The position numbers and the translations under genes were made by a program. A model generated the notes under the pieces. The model saw only the letters and a program-made list of their open reading frames with translations. It was not told where the DNA came from and searched no databases. From assembly GCF_900452395.1 (NCBI RefSeq), contig NZ_UGNV01000001.1, positions 2,505,501-2,569,500 of the forward strand: 64,000 bases of DNA. Direction: 5' to 3'. Within the stretch, counting starts at the first letter, position 1. Every line of letters begins with the position of its first letter. Source of the stretch: Legionella beliardensis. GTDB taxonomy: Bacteria; Pseudomonadota; Gammaproteobacteria; Legionellales; Legionellaceae. Below are positions 1 to 9,656 of the stretch, piece after piece.

Positions 1-522
1 TATGTTAAAGTAGGCCAGCCCTTAGTTAGCTTAATTGCCATTCAAAAACTTAAAGTCGAATATACGTTACCCGAAAATTTAATTGCTCATATTAGGCAAG
101 GACAGAAAGTTCAAGTTATTTCGGATGCCTTTCCGGGTCAAATTTATCAGGGTTTGGTCAATTATATTGCTCCTAATGTTGATAAAGAAACGCGTACTAT
201 TGCGGTAGAGGCATTGATTGATAATAGACAAAACCGCTTATCGCCTGGGCTTTTTGTGCGTGTTAAGCATCAATTAGACGAACCTAAAAAACGTTTTTTG
301 ATACCGGAAGAAAGCGTTATTCCAACCATCAGTGGGCAAAAAGTTTTCATTTTTGATAAGGGTAAAGCAATTGCTAAGCGTGTGAAAGTAGGTTCACATG
401 ATGGCGATATGATTGAAGTTCGTGAGGGTTTAAAGCCAACTGATCTGGTTATTATCCGAGGCCAACATAAGCTAAAAGAAGGGGCACCGGTCATTGCAAA
501 AAATAAAGGGAAGTATGTGTGA
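1..522 (+). CDS. RND efflux periplasmic adaptor (MFP), C-terminal part, 5' end outside window
   Basis: The reading frame is open from base 1, so only the C-terminal 173 residues are present. They cover the end of the lipoyl/barrel region and the beta-barrel and membrane-proximal domains of an AcrA/MexA-type adaptor. Recognisable pieces are the PxG-type turn in SPGLFVRVK, the IPEESV strand, and the closing VIIRGQHKLKEGAPV. Such proteins link an inner-membrane RND pump to an outer-membrane channel. The stop codon overlaps the GTG start of the pump gene by 4 bases, so the two are translationally coupled. The inner methionine at 154 is not the true start because homologous sequence continues upstream of it. 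Confidence 0.88.
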   Translation, partial: YVKVGQPLVSLIAIQKLKVEYTLPENLIAHIRQGQKVQVISDAFPGQIYQGLVNYIAPNVDKETRTIAVEALIDNRQNRLSPGLFVRVKHQLDEPKKRFLIPEESVIPTISGQKVFIFDKGKAIAKRVKVGSHDGDMIEVREGLKPTDLVIIRGQHKLKEGAPVIAKNKGKYV

Positions 523-3500
523 ATTTATCTGAATTTTGTATCAAACGTCCAGTCTTTACTATTGTTTTTTCAGTGCTATTAATTGTTATTGGCCTCATTT
601 ATTTTCATAGGTTGCCAATACGCCATATTCCTAATATCGACAAACCCACCATCACTGTTACGACTAACTTTGAAGGTGCTAGCCCTGATTTGGTCGAAAA
701 AGACATCACCATTCCTATTGAAAACTCACTCGCCAGTATTTCTGGCGTTGATAGCATACGTTCTGTAAGTTTCTTAGGTAAAAGCCGTATAAATATTGAT
801 TTGCAGCTAGGGGTTGATATCAATGAAACAATTAATGACATTCGTAATAAAATGTCAGCCCTACAAAACAAATTGCCTCTAGGAAGCCAAGCACCCACAG
901 TTACCAAAAATGACGCGGATGCTACACCTATCATGATTATTGGCTTTCATGATAGCGAGAAAAATTCCTTAGAAATTACAGATTATTTAGAGCGCAACAT
1001 AAAGCCTGCCCTGCAAGAAATTCAAGGCGTCGGTGAGGTAGTATTTCATGGCAACCGTAATTATGCTGTAAAAATTGCCTTAGATCCTATAAAAATGGCC
1101 GCACGCCACATCACTGTCGCCCAAATAAAAAAGGCCCTTATCCAGCAAAATATTGATGTCCCTAGCGGACAAATTAAAAGTAAAAATCGCTATTACACGG
1201 TCGTTACTCATGCTCGTTTAAAAAATGCGCAAAAATTTGCCGAATTAGTTATTGCTCAGCGCAAGCATCAGTTAATTCGACTAAGCGATGTCGCTAAAAT
1301 TAAAGTTGGCAGTCAAAATGATGACAACTTACTACGTATCAATAGTAAACCCGCAGTAGGATTAGCTATATTAACCCAATCAAATGCTAATCCTTTAGAA
1401 GTAGCGCAAGCCTTAAAAAAATCATTAAAACAATTGCAATTATCTTTTCCCCCTACTCTCAAAGCTGATATTGTTTTTGATGCAACACGATTTATTCACC
1501 AGTCGATTAGTAAGGTTTATCATACCTTCTTTGAAGCAGCCATTTTTGTAGGTTTGGTTGTTATTTTATTTCTGGGTAACTTACGCGCGGCATTAATTCC
1601 CATTATAACGATTCCCATTTGTTTAATCAGCGCTTTTTGGCCTATGTCTTGGCTTGGGTTTGAATTAAATACATTAACATTACTTGCTATGGTTTTAGCC
1701 ATTGGCTTAGTGGTTGATGATGCAATCGTTGTTTTAGAAAATTGCTATCGCCATTTAAAAGCAGGCCTCACACCGTTTGCCGCTGCTATTAAAGGAAGTA
1801 CAGAAATTGGCTTTGCCATTATTGCAATGACTATTACGTTAGCGGCTGTTTATGCACCTATTGGTTTTGTTAAAGGCTTTACCGGCAAGCTATTTTTCCA
1901 ATTTGGCGCAACACTGGCTATATGTGTCATTTTATCCGGTATTATTGCTTTAACCCTATCCCCTATGATGTGCTCGCAATTACTGCGGCATGAAGAAAAT
2001 CGCTATAGTCAGTGGCTCAATGAGCTCTTTACCAAGCTTAGTGAGAAATATATTTCTAGCTTAAAAAAAATAATAAACAAACCTCCTTACCTCTTGGCAG
2101 GCATTTTATTAGGGAGCTTACTTGGTTTACTCTCGTATTATTCTTTACCGGCCGAATTAGCGCCTATTGAAGATCAGTCCTATATTATTGGGCCAGTTGC
2201 TTCACCCACCAATGCAAGCACTCAATACACTAATCACTACACGCACGAGCTTGAAGCAATTTATGGGGCAATTCCTGAAAAAACTGTTTATTTAGCGTCT
2301 ATCAAACCATCGACCGCCTTTACCCTTTTACAATTGCAACCGTGGGATAAACGTAGTCGTTCGCAAAAAGAAATCACGGAAGAGCTTAATGAAAAAATGC
2401 AACAAATTACTGGCGTTAATGTATTTCCTGTAAGTCCTAATCCCTTTGGCCATCGTGGCGGTAATAATAACAGTCAATTTAGCGTGACTTTACTTAGTAA
2501 TACATCTTATTTACGCTTAAATGAGATTAGCAATGATATTATAAAATCATTGACAGAATTGCCTGAACTTAGGCAAATTAAAAATAACTTAGCGCTTGAT
2601 AGTGAACAAATTGATATTGAAATTAATCGCCAGCTCGCCGCTGATTTAGAAGTCAACTTTGCTGATATTGCCGAATTATTATCAACGATGCTAGGTGGCA
2701 ATAATCCAGCTAATTTTAATTATGAGGGTCAAACTTATCAGGTCATTTTACAATTAAAACATGCTGCATTACGAGATGTCGCTATCATTAATAAATTATA
2801 TGTGCAAAGTGAACGCGGCAAAATGATTCCCTTATCGAGTTTAGTAAACATTAAAACCACGATTGGCCCTGATAGTCTTCCGCACTTAAATCGCTTACGC
2901 GCTGCAACCATTAGTGCTGAACTTAAACCAAATGCTCATTTACAAAATGTCATTAAGGAAACACAAAAAATTCTCCAAAACAAATTACCAGACGACGTTC
3001 AGTATCGCTTTACAGGTCAGGTAAAAGATTATTTAGAATCTTCTAGTGATAGCTTATATGCTTTTTCATTAGCTCTATTATTTATTTATCTGGTCTTAGC
3101 AGCGCAATTTGAAAGTTTTATTGATCCTTTAATCGTCTTATTCAGTGTACCACTTTGCCTTATTGGTGCCCTTATTGCTCTTTATCTAACTCACCAAAGT
3201 TTATCTATCTACAGTAATATTGGCATGATCACCTTAATTGGTTTAATTACCAAACATGGCATTATGATTACTGAATTTGCTAATCAACAAATAAAGCAAG
3301 GCACAGATAAGTTAACTGCCCTCCTCGATAGTGCGTGCGTTCGACTTCGTCCTATATTAATGACTACATTAGCCATGTTATTAGGCGCCCTACCGTTAGC
3401 GCTCGCAACAGGTGCCGGTTCAGAAAGCAGGAGACAATTAGGCATTGTTATTATAGGAGGCATGTTATTTGGGACTTTATTCTCACTGTATGTGGTTCCT

Positions 3501-3611
3501 TATACTTATTTTAAGTTATCTAGGCGTATCTTAAAAACCAATCAACCCCCAATAAAAGCTACTAAGGTGATTAAAGCCATTAAGTCTAAGCAGACCGCCT
3601 TAAGCGAATAA
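519..3611 (+). CDS. RND family multidrug efflux permease (AcrB/MexB-like, HAE1 type)
   Basis: At 1030 residues this is full length for a proton-driven RND drug exporter of the inner membrane. It begins with the usual cytoplasmic-helix and TM1 pattern (SEFCIKRPVFTIVFSVLLIV). TM4 carries the proton-relay Asp pair in VVDDAIVV (about residues 400-401), and TM10 carries the matching Lys in GLITKHGIMITEF (about 912). Two large periplasmic loops lie after TM1 and TM7. The start is GTG inside a 4-base overlap with the adaptor gene. No outer-membrane channel gene follows, so it must be upstream of the window or shared. Substrate cannot be read from sequence. It is quite diverged from the second RND pump at 39.1-42.3 kb, so this is not a recent duplication. 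Confidence 0.95.
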   Translation: MNLSEFCIKRPVFTIVFSVLLIVIGLIYFHRLPIRHIPNIDKPTITVTTNFEGASPDLVEKDITIPIENSLASISGVDSIRSVSFLGKSRINIDLQLGVDINETINDIRNKMSALQNKLPLGSQAPTVTKNDADATPIMIIGFHDSEKNSLEITDYLERNIKPALQEIQGVGEVVFHGNRNYAVKIALDPIKMAARHITVAQIKKALIQQNIDVPSGQIKSKNRYYTVVTHARLKNAQKFAELVIAQRKHQLIRLSDVAKIKVGSQNDDNLLRINSKPAVGLAILTQSNANPLEVAQALKKSLKQLQLSFPPTLKADIVFDATRFIHQSISKVYHTFFEAAIFVGLVVILFLGNLRAALIPIITIPICLISAFWPMSWLGFELNTLTLLAMVLAIGLVVDDAIVVLENCYRHLKAGLTPFAAAIKGSTEIGFAIIAMTITLAAVYAPIGFVKGFTGKLFFQFGATLAICVILSGIIALTLSPMMCSQLLRHEENRYSQWLNELFTKLSEKYISSLKKIINKPPYLLAGILLGSLLGLLSYYSLPAELAPIEDQSYIIGPVASPTNASTQYTNHYTHELEAIYGAIPEKTVYLASIKPSTAFTLLQLQPWDKRSRSQKEITEELNEKMQQITGVNVFPVSPNPFGHRGGNNNSQFSVTLLSNTSYLRLNEISNDIIKSLTELPELRQIKNNLALDSEQIDIEINRQLAADLEVNFADIAELLSTMLGGNNPANFNYEGQTYQVILQLKHAALRDVAIINKLYVQSERGKMIPLSSLVNIKTTIGPDSLPHLNRLRAATISAELKPNAHLQNVIKETQKILQNKLPDDVQYRFTGQVKDYLESSSDSLYAFSLALLFIYLVLAAQFESFIDPLIVLFSVPLCLIGALIALYLTHQSLSIYSNIGMITLIGLITKHGIMITEFANQQIKQGTDKLTALLDSACVRLRPILMTTLAMLLGALPLALATGAGSESRRQLGIVIIGGMLFGTLFSLYVVPYTYFKLSRRILKTNQPPIKATKVIKAIKSKQTALSE

Positions 3612-3613
3612 AG

Positions 3614-3654
3614 ATTAATTTCTGTACTACACTTAGCGGTAAGAAGAAATTAAT
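3614..3654. promoter_or_regulatory. 10-bp inverted repeat upstream of the DUF2188 gene
   Basis: ATTAATTTCT at 3614-3623 is matched by its exact reverse complement at 3645-3654, across a 21-base spacer. It lies between the RND pump stop and the DUF2188 start. It could be an operator or a weak terminator hairpin; there is no T-run, and the AT-rich arms make chance occurrence possible. Confidence 0.3.
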
Positions 3655-3666
3655 GCGAGATAACTC

Positions 3667-3900
3667 ATGGTAAAATATAGTGGTTCACACCATGTCACGC
3701 CTAGTGCAGATGGTGGATGGCTTATTAAACGCTCTGGATCAAAACGCGCCTTTCGTCGCTTTGATACTAAAAGTGAAGCCGTTCAAGCGGCCAGAGAAAT
3801 TAGTCGTAATCAAAACACTGAGCTTTTTATTCATGACAAAGACGGTAAAATTGAACTTAAAGACAGCCATGGCCATGATCCTTACCCACCAAAGGGTTAA
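3667..3900 (+). CDS. DUF2188 family small protein
   Basis: The 77-residue product matches the DUF2188 pattern: a GGWLIKRSGSKRAFRRFDTK strand-turn-strand, an alanine-rich helix (EAVQAAREISRNQ), a strand ELFIHDKDGKIE, and the signature ending in DSHGHDPYPPKG. Members are small soluble proteins of unknown role, common in proteobacteria. An overlapping frame starting at 3680 is a shadow. It sits 55 bp after the RND pump, separated by an inverted repeat, and may have its own promoter. Confidence 0.85.
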   Translation: MVKYSGSHHVTPSADGGWLIKRSGSKRAFRRFDTKSEAVQAAREISRNQNTELFIHDKDGKIELKDSHGHDPYPPKG

Positions 3901-4035
3901 GCTTCGGGCTTGGCTTAATTACTTTACCTAGCAGTCAAGCCTAGCAAAATTTAAAATTTCAAAGTTTTTGCTTTCCTTCTTTTACCATTTGTTGGTAACG
4001 TTAGTATTGAAAAATAAGGACAACGAGGTGCAAAA

Positions 4036-5595
4036 ATGAAGAAATTATCTAAATTAAGAACAAACAATCTAATTGAATTTTTTGCTGATCAAACACAAAC
4101 TAATTTTTGGAAAAAAGGCCAAATCTATACGTTTGCTGATAAAAAAATCACATTTAAACACGATGTAATCCGTAGAAAATGTAAAAATGGTCATGATGTA
4201 CGGTATGAATTTATTAGCCCACATTGCATAGGTTCAGGTGGTATGGGCACTGTTTACGATATTCAAGGTACCTTAGCAATTAAAGATAATGAGGTTCGTT
4301 TTAAACAATACGGTTATCATGGCAGAAATCGTGTTGTTAAAATACAGCATCATACTATCACACGCCCAAAGACATTAGCCATCAAAGAATATCAGATGGC
4401 CCAACAAGCTAATCATTTGGCTATTAAAGAGCCCGTCTTTAACGGCGATACAAGTTATACGGTCATGAAAAAATTAAAAGGCCAAGAACTTTTCGATGTG
4501 ATTAACGATGATATAGAGAAAAAAAATAGTTTAACATTAAAACAACGAATCGATTTAACTTATGCACTTTTAAGAGCCTTAAAATCGCAAGTTGTCGATA
4601 AAGGGCTCATTCACCGCGACATTAAACCTGAAAATATCATGGTTGATCTTAAAGAACCTATTGCAGTCAGCATCTTTGATTATGGTTTAAGTATTCCAGC
4701 AAATAGCAGCAGCAATGATTTTGTTGGCACACCTCATTATACGGCTCCTGAAATTTTTACTCATGGTAGGCAAACACCCGCCCTCGATATTTTTTCTATG
4801 GGACGCGTGCTTGCTCTTTTATGGCATGTAGATACTGAAAGTTATGACTGCTCACCTGATAATTTTACAGCGATTTATCGCAATGCGAAGAACATCAATC
4901 TTAAAGGTTTATTTCAAGATATTACAGGCTTAACTGATAATGAGAAGCAAATTATCACTGCTATGCTACAGGCAATGCTTAAGGGTAAAAGCTTTGAACG
5001 TATCTCAATTGACAAAGCCATTGTACAATTTTCTCCAGTTTATAATAACCACTCAGGCGAATTAAATCGAGCTCAAAAAAGAATTGAATTTAAAGTTTCG
5101 CGAGCTAAAGAGAAGCTTGTTAAACTCATAAATGACTTAGAGGCCCTAGCGAAAGATACGCATGAGTTAAAAAATATGGGCCAAGATTATGCAGCAAACC
5201 AATTAACTGACCTAATAGAGAAAATTAAATTTAAATTAACAAAATTAAAAAACTACGACATAGAATCATTTATAAATAAAGCGGATGATTACACCAAAGA
5301 AGTTTTGCAAAATATAACAGATTATCAAATTCATTTCGCAAGCCATAAAAACACTATGGCAATATTATCTAGTTTTTATATTAATCTAAATGGCGTGCAT
5401 GCAAATTTTGCTAAGCATACGCCTGATAAGACAAAGCCTGTTGATAGAAGCCTTTTATTCTTTAAACCCCATACGGCGCATTTGCTTAAAGAAGAACATT
5501 CACTACCTATTAAAGTTAAGCAATCGATTAGATGCGGAGAAAACGAAGACATAGCAACTACATTTGATGCAGCACCTATTACACTTGCTTGCTAA
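4036..5595 (+). CDS. Eukaryote-like Ser/Thr protein kinase, candidate secreted effector (LegK-like)
   Basis: The protein has 519 residues. The N-terminal 60 residues are unassigned and are followed by a protein kinase domain to about residue 350. Visible kinase elements are the glycine loop GSGGMG (from residue 66), the VVK lysine (K102), the catalytic loop HRDIKPEN (H193, D195), a DYG in place of DFG (D215), and GTPHYTAPE before the substrate lobe. All catalytic residues are present, so it should be active. The last 170 residues are helical and lysine-rich with coiled-coil character. There is no transmembrane or PASTA segment, unlike typical bacterial receptor kinases, and the layout recalls the Legionella LegK effectors. 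Effector status is inferred. A GAGG ribosome-binding site precedes the ATG at good spacing. Confidence 0.85.
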   Translation: MKKLSKLRTNNLIEFFADQTQTNFWKKGQIYTFADKKITFKHDVIRRKCKNGHDVRYEFISPHCIGSGGMGTVYDIQGTLAIKDNEVRFKQYGYHGRNRVVKIQHHTITRPKTLAIKEYQMAQQANHLAIKEPVFNGDTSYTVMKKLKGQELFDVINDDIEKKNSLTLKQRIDLTYALLRALKSQVVDKGLIHRDIKPENIMVDLKEPIAVSIFDYGLSIPANSSSNDFVGTPHYTAPEIFTHGRQTPALDIFSMGRVLALLWHVDTESYDCSPDNFTAIYRNAKNINLKGLFQDITGLTDNEKQIITAMLQAMLKGKSFERISIDKAIVQFSPVYNNHSGELNRAQKRIEFKVSRAKEKLVKLINDLEALAKDTHELKNMGQDYAANQLTDLIEKIKFKLTKLKNYDIESFINKADDYTKEVLQNITDYQIHFASHKNTMAILSSFYINLNGVHANFAKHTPDKTKPVDRSLLFFKPHTAHLLKEEHSLPIKVKQSIRCGENEDIATTFDAAPITLAC

Positions 5596-5606
5596 AAATT
5601 AGATGA

Positions 5607-6575
5607 CTATTTTTTGCTATCTGGGGCGATATGAAATAAAGGCTCACCTTCATTGACCAAAGGGGCTGTTGATTTAGCAATAATAGTACCATTGCATGGG
5701 GAGCGCACTTGTTTGGCAGATTCCAAATCGAAAGGATCTAATATTTTAGCAAGGACTTGATTCTTTTTAATATGGTGATTTATTGATTGATGCGGCAATA
5801 ATAATCCACCAGCTGGTGCTCTAATCCAGGTTAATTCCCTATAGTAAACAGGGTTAGTCTTTTTTTTCGCCCATTTAGCATCAATCATATTTAAATTAGC
5901 TAATACATTAAGTACCCCTTGTAAGCCAACTTTAATACACCCATCATCGACTCGGGAAGCTTCTCCTCCCTCAAACACGAGTAAAGGAATATTAAGCGAC
6001 ATGGTTAATCCGCGTAGCGATTTTTTTCTTACTGGGCTATCAATAATAGCAACGCCAAATGCTTCTGCTAATTGACACAACTCGGTCATCGACTCATCAA
6101 TTCGAGTTTGTGGCAGATTAAATAGATAGTTTCCGCCTGAATGCAAATCAATGCCATAATCACATTGTTTAATAATATTTTCAGTAAGAAAGTAAGCAAG
6201 CCTTGATGCTAATTTTCCAGTTTTATTACCTGGAAAAACGCGGTTAAGATCTTGTCCTATTGCTTCTCTGGTTCTTAAAATAAGCCCAAATGGATTGGCG
6301 ACTGGAATCGTAATGAGTGTGCCATTTAAGTGCTTTACTGCTTTGTGTTCGTGTAAGCGATTAATAATTTCTATACCATTAACCTCATCACCGTGTAAGG
6401 TACTTAAGATAAATAATTTAGGCCCTGTATGTTGCCCATGAAAAATATGAATAGGTACCTTGATGCGCCTGCTGGTATAAAAATTAGAAAAATCACAAAG
6501 AATAGTATGATTTTGGCCCGGTTTAATAGACACATTACATAAGGTTAATGATGTATTTTTCTTCAGTTGAGTCAT
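5607..6575 (-). CDS. Succinylglutamate desuccinylase/aspartoacylase family zinc deacylase
   Basis: This 322-residue protein belongs to the AstE/AspA branch of M14-like zinc carboxypeptidases. Zinc ligands are visible as H61 and E64 in TLHGDEVNG and H145 in IDLHSGG. The NRVFPG stretch (about 111-116) fits the substrate-binding arginine, and the Glu in LVFEGGEASR fits the general base. The C-terminal about 90 residues form a barrel-like domain (IRAPAGGLL to CNGTIIAKS) typical of the larger family members. Family enzymes cleave N-acyl amino acids or related amides; the exact substrate is unknown. It converges with the kinase gene, with 11 bases between the stops, and appears monocistronic. Confidence 0.85.
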   Translation of the reverse strand: MTQLKKNTSLTLCNVSIKPGQNHTILCDFSNFYTSRRIKVPIHIFHGQHTGPKLFILSTLHGDEVNGIEIINRLHEHKAVKHLNGTLITIPVANPFGLILRTREAIGQDLNRVFPGNKTGKLASRLAYFLTENIIKQCDYGIDLHSGGNYLFNLPQTRIDESMTELCQLAEAFGVAIIDSPVRKKSLRGLTMSLNIPLLVFEGGEASRVDDGCIKVGLQGVLNVLANLNMIDAKWAKKKTNPVYYRELTWIRAPAGGLLLPHQSINHHIKKNQVLAKILDPFDLESAKQVRSPCNGTIIAKSTAPLVNEGEPLFHIAPDSKK

Positions 6576-6622
6576 GAATTTTCCTTATAAAACTCAACAA
6601 CTTACTACATTCTAAGTATAAA

Positions 6623-9175
6623 TTAGTGATTTACTTTCCTTAATAAAGTATAGACTTGCTTAACAGAAATGGGTTTACTAAATAAATAGCCTTGATAATA
6701 ATGGCAACCAAATTTTTTAAGAATACTTAATTGCTCTTCAGTTTCTACACCTTCTGCAATAGCTTTTACGTTTAGTGATTTAGCCATAGCAATAATCGCT
6801 TTAACGATAGCCTGGCAATTCTTATCGACCGCTAGTTGCGAAATAAAAGATTGATCGATTTTAATAATATCAATCATAAAATCTTTTAAATAAGAAAAAG
6901 AAGAGTAGCCGGTACCAAAGTCATCGATAGACAATTTCATACCCAATTCTTTCATTTGTTTTATGATAGATAGATTCTTATCATTTAAGGTCATTAACGT
7001 ACTTTCGGTAAATTCAATTTCTAAATGGCGAGGATTGATGTGGGTTAAATCAAGAATTGCTTTTAAACGCTCAATGAAGCGAAAATTAAGCTGTTGCACA
7101 GAGACATTCACTGCAATATTTAAATCACTAAATAACCCATCTTCCTGCCAACTTTTAATTTGTTGGCAAGCAGTACGTAACACCCATTCACCAATAGGAA
7201 TCATCAGACTACTTTCTTCAGCCAGTGAGATAAATTGCTTGGGATAAATAATCTTATTATTACCACTGTTCCAGCGAATTAACGCCTCCAAACCACTTAT
7301 CTTTCCTGTTTTAATGGCAACTTGTGGTTGATAATAAAGAATAAATTCCTGTTTTTCCAAAGCATGATGTAAATTACTTTCTAGAATTAATTTTTGCTGG
7401 GTAAATGCAGAAATTGCTGGCAAATAAAATTGATAATGATTGCGCCCGTGTAGCTTCGCATAATACATAGCCATATCAGCATTTTTAATGAGGGTTTCTG
7501 CATCTGCACCATCATCAGGATAAATAGTAATACCAATACTTACTGAAATATAAAATTTTTTCTGGTTAAGAACAAATGGCTGTACCATCACATCTAAAAG
7601 ATTTTGCGCCACAGTTGCGATATTTTTTGTATTCTTTATATTAGGCAAGATAACAATAAATTCATCGCCACCAAAACGAGAAATAAAATCTAAACTGCGA
7701 ACATTATTGCGAATACGCACGGCAACCTCTTGCAGCAATTTATCACCACAATCATGTCCCATGGTGTCATTAACTTTTTTAAAATTATCTAAATCTAAAT
7801 AAAGAAGTGCCATCACGTTTTGCTGAACTTTGGCATTTAAAATGGCATGATTTAAATTATTTTCTAGGGAAGCGCGATTACCGAGCCCTGTTAATACATC
7901 ATGCTGGGCTAAATAAAGTAATTCATTTTCGACCCGTTTACGCTTAATAAAGATACCCATATGACTACCAATAGTCGTAAAAACGGAGATTAAATTAATA
8001 CTAGGTACGCTTAAAAATTTACTATAAAAAATAATAACGCCAATTACTTCATTATTATAAGTGATAGGTAGCCCAAAAAAACTCTGTAAGCCCTTTTCAA
8101 TAAAGGGAATAACTTGGTTAGCTTTTAAGTCATTTCTTAAATCGACAATCCAATGCGGCCTTGCCATTTGCCAAATGAGCCCTGGCAAATCATCCCCTAA
8201 TTTACATTGCTTACCATGGCTTACTTTTTCTAATTCTCGATAGTCATCTTTTGCATACCAAACTGACACCAAGCAGAGTGCTTTTTTCTGTTGATCAACC
8301 GCCCATAGCTCACCTACTTGCCATTCAAATATTTCACAAATAGTTTTTAAGACACTGTGGGCAGCATAATCTAAATTAGGCGCCTCTGCTAATGCTAAAG
8401 TCACTCGATATTGAATAGCTAATTGTTGCTCATTTAGCTTCGTTTTCGTAATATCATGTATAATAATGGCAGCACTAATAACCTTATTAGATCGTGTTTT
8501 AATAGGAGAAATAGTAAGAGCAACATCAAAATACTGCCCATTTTTACCTTTTAAAACAGTTTCATAATGTGAAATTTTCCCGCCAGCAGCAATGCGATTA
8601 ATTATTTTTCTATATTCACTTTGTTGCTGTCGAGAAAATAATATAGAAAGCGGCTTACCAATGATTTCACCAGCAGAATATTGATAGATTTGCTCAGCAG
8701 CATTGTTCCAACTGGTGATAGTGCCATCGGCAGTAATACTTACAATGGCATCAAATGCATTCTCAACAATAGCAGCTAATTGGGTATCTGCTTGTTTAGA
8801 TTTTTTACGTTCAATTGCGTAATGAATAGCACGAGATAGGGAACTACTTGTTATTTCAGATTTAAACACATAATCTTGCACCCCTTCTTTTAAAACATTC
8901 ATTGCCGTTTTTTCATTTTCTAAATCGCTAATTACAATAATTGGGATATGAGACGCAATAATTGTTAGCTGTTTAAAAGCTGATAAGATCTCATGATCAG
9001 TGAGCTCTAAATCCACTAAAATTAGATCAAATTCATCTAATCTAGCTATTACCGTATTAAACTCACCAAGTGTAATTACTTCAAATACAAATTTTTCAAT
9101 CGCAGATATAACTTGTTGAGTTAATTGCGACGCATCAGGGCTAGCTTCAATAATTAGTAAGTGTTTTTTCTTCAT
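6623..9175 (-). CDS. REC-PAS-GAF-GGDEF-EAL protein (dual cyclic-di-GMP synthase/phosphodiesterase)
   Basis: The 850-residue protein has, in order, a receiver domain (1-125), PAS (130-245), GAF (255-415), GGDEF (430-590) and EAL (600-850). The GGDEF active-site motif is intact at 502-506, with an RSLD inhibitory site five residues before it. The EAL motif is intact (E630), with DDFGTGYSS further on. Both activities are therefore possible. The receiver has the phospho-acceptor D55 and K105, but the usual acidic pair is reduced to Glu-Ala (IIEASPD), so phosphorylation may be weak or absent. It is the last gene of a four-gene signalling block, 27 bp after the lone receiver gene, and probably sets the cyclic-di-GMP output of the kinases upstream. 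Confidence 0.93.
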   Translation of the reverse strand: MKKKHLLIIEASPDASQLTQQVISAIEKFVFEVITLGEFNTVIARLDEFDLILVDLELTDHEILSAFKQLTIIASHIPIIVISDLENEKTAMNVLKEGVQDYVFKSEITSSSLSRAIHYAIERKKSKQADTQLAAIVENAFDAIVSITADGTITSWNNAAEQIYQYSAGEIIGKPLSILFSRQQQSEYRKIINRIAAGGKISHYETVLKGKNGQYFDVALTISPIKTRSNKVISAAIIIHDITKTKLNEQQLAIQYRVTLALAEAPNLDYAAHSVLKTICEIFEWQVGELWAVDQQKKALCLVSVWYAKDDYRELEKVSHGKQCKLGDDLPGLIWQMARPHWIVDLRNDLKANQVIPFIEKGLQSFFGLPITYNNEVIGVIIFYSKFLSVPSINLISVFTTIGSHMGIFIKRKRVENELLYLAQHDVLTGLGNRASLENNLNHAILNAKVQQNVMALLYLDLDNFKKVNDTMGHDCGDKLLQEVAVRIRNNVRSLDFISRFGGDEFIVILPNIKNTKNIATVAQNLLDVMVQPFVLNQKKFYISVSIGITIYPDDGADAETLIKNADMAMYYAKLHGRNHYQFYLPAISAFTQQKLILESNLHHALEKQEFILYYQPQVAIKTGKISGLEALIRWNSGNNKIIYPKQFISLAEESSLMIPIGEWVLRTACQQIKSWQEDGLFSDLNIAVNVSVQQLNFRFIERLKAILDLTHINPRHLEIEFTESTLMTLNDKNLSIIKQMKELGMKLSIDDFGTGYSSFSYLKDFMIDIIKIDQSFISQLAVDKNCQAIVKAIIAMAKSLNVKAIAEGVETEEQLSILKKFGCHYYQGYLFSKPISVKQVYTLLRKVNH

Positions 9176-9202
9176 CCTAATTCTCTACCCTTGGCTAATA
9201 AC

Positions 9203-9646
9203 TTATTCAGTTTTTGGCGGCAACGTTACAATCGTAAACCAAAAGTGTTCAATAGACCGAACAACCTCAATAAACTGCTCTAAATCTAGGGGCTTTGTAA
9301 TGTAACAGTTAACATGCGTATTATAAGATTGCGCAATATCTTCTTCTGCTTTAGAAATAGATAAAATAGCGACAGGAATGGAGCGCAAATTAGCATCTTC
9401 TTTGATTTCTTTTAAAACTTGCCTTCCGTCTTTTCTTGGCAAATTTAAGTCAAGTAAAATGAGGTCCGGTGTTGAGACATTTGTGTATTTATCCTCTTTC
9501 CTTAAGAAAGCCATTGCTTCTACACCATCCATCACAACACTTAAGTCTACTCTTAACTTACTTTCTTTAAGTGCTTCTTCAGTTAAACGAATATCGCCAA
9601 TACTATCTTCAACCAGTAAAATTTGAATAGGGTGCAATCTCTCCAT
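9203..9646 (-). CDS. Single-domain response regulator (Rcp1/CheY-like)
   Basis: The 147-residue protein consists of one receiver domain with no output domain. It has the acidic pair E13-D14, the phospho-acceptor D66 in LLDLNLPRKDG, and K118 in YITKPLD. The long insert before the acceptor helix and the C-terminal HFWFTIVTLPP are typical of the Rcp1 group, the partners of phytochrome-type kinases with HDLQEP phospho-sites. That agrees with the two kinases directly upstream, both of which carry SHDLQEP. It lies 10 bp after the membrane kinase gene. It probably passes phosphate to, or competes for it with, the GGDEF-EAL protein. Confidence 0.92.
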   Translation of the reverse strand: MERLHPIQILLVEDSIGDIRLTEEALKESKLRVDLSVVMDGVEAMAFLRKEDKYTNVSTPDLILLDLNLPRKDGRQVLKEIKEDANLRSIPVAILSISKAEEDIAQSYNTHVNCYITKPLDLEQFIEVVRSIEHFWFTIVTLPPKTE

Positions 9647-9656
9647 AATTAGCTCC

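Noticed and set aside
154-522. Independent short gene starting at base 154
   Set aside because: The frame is open and adaptor-like back to base 1, so 154 is an internal Met.
3680-3931. 83-codon frame overlapping the DUF2188 gene
   Set aside because: It is a shifted reading of DUF2188 without domain signal.
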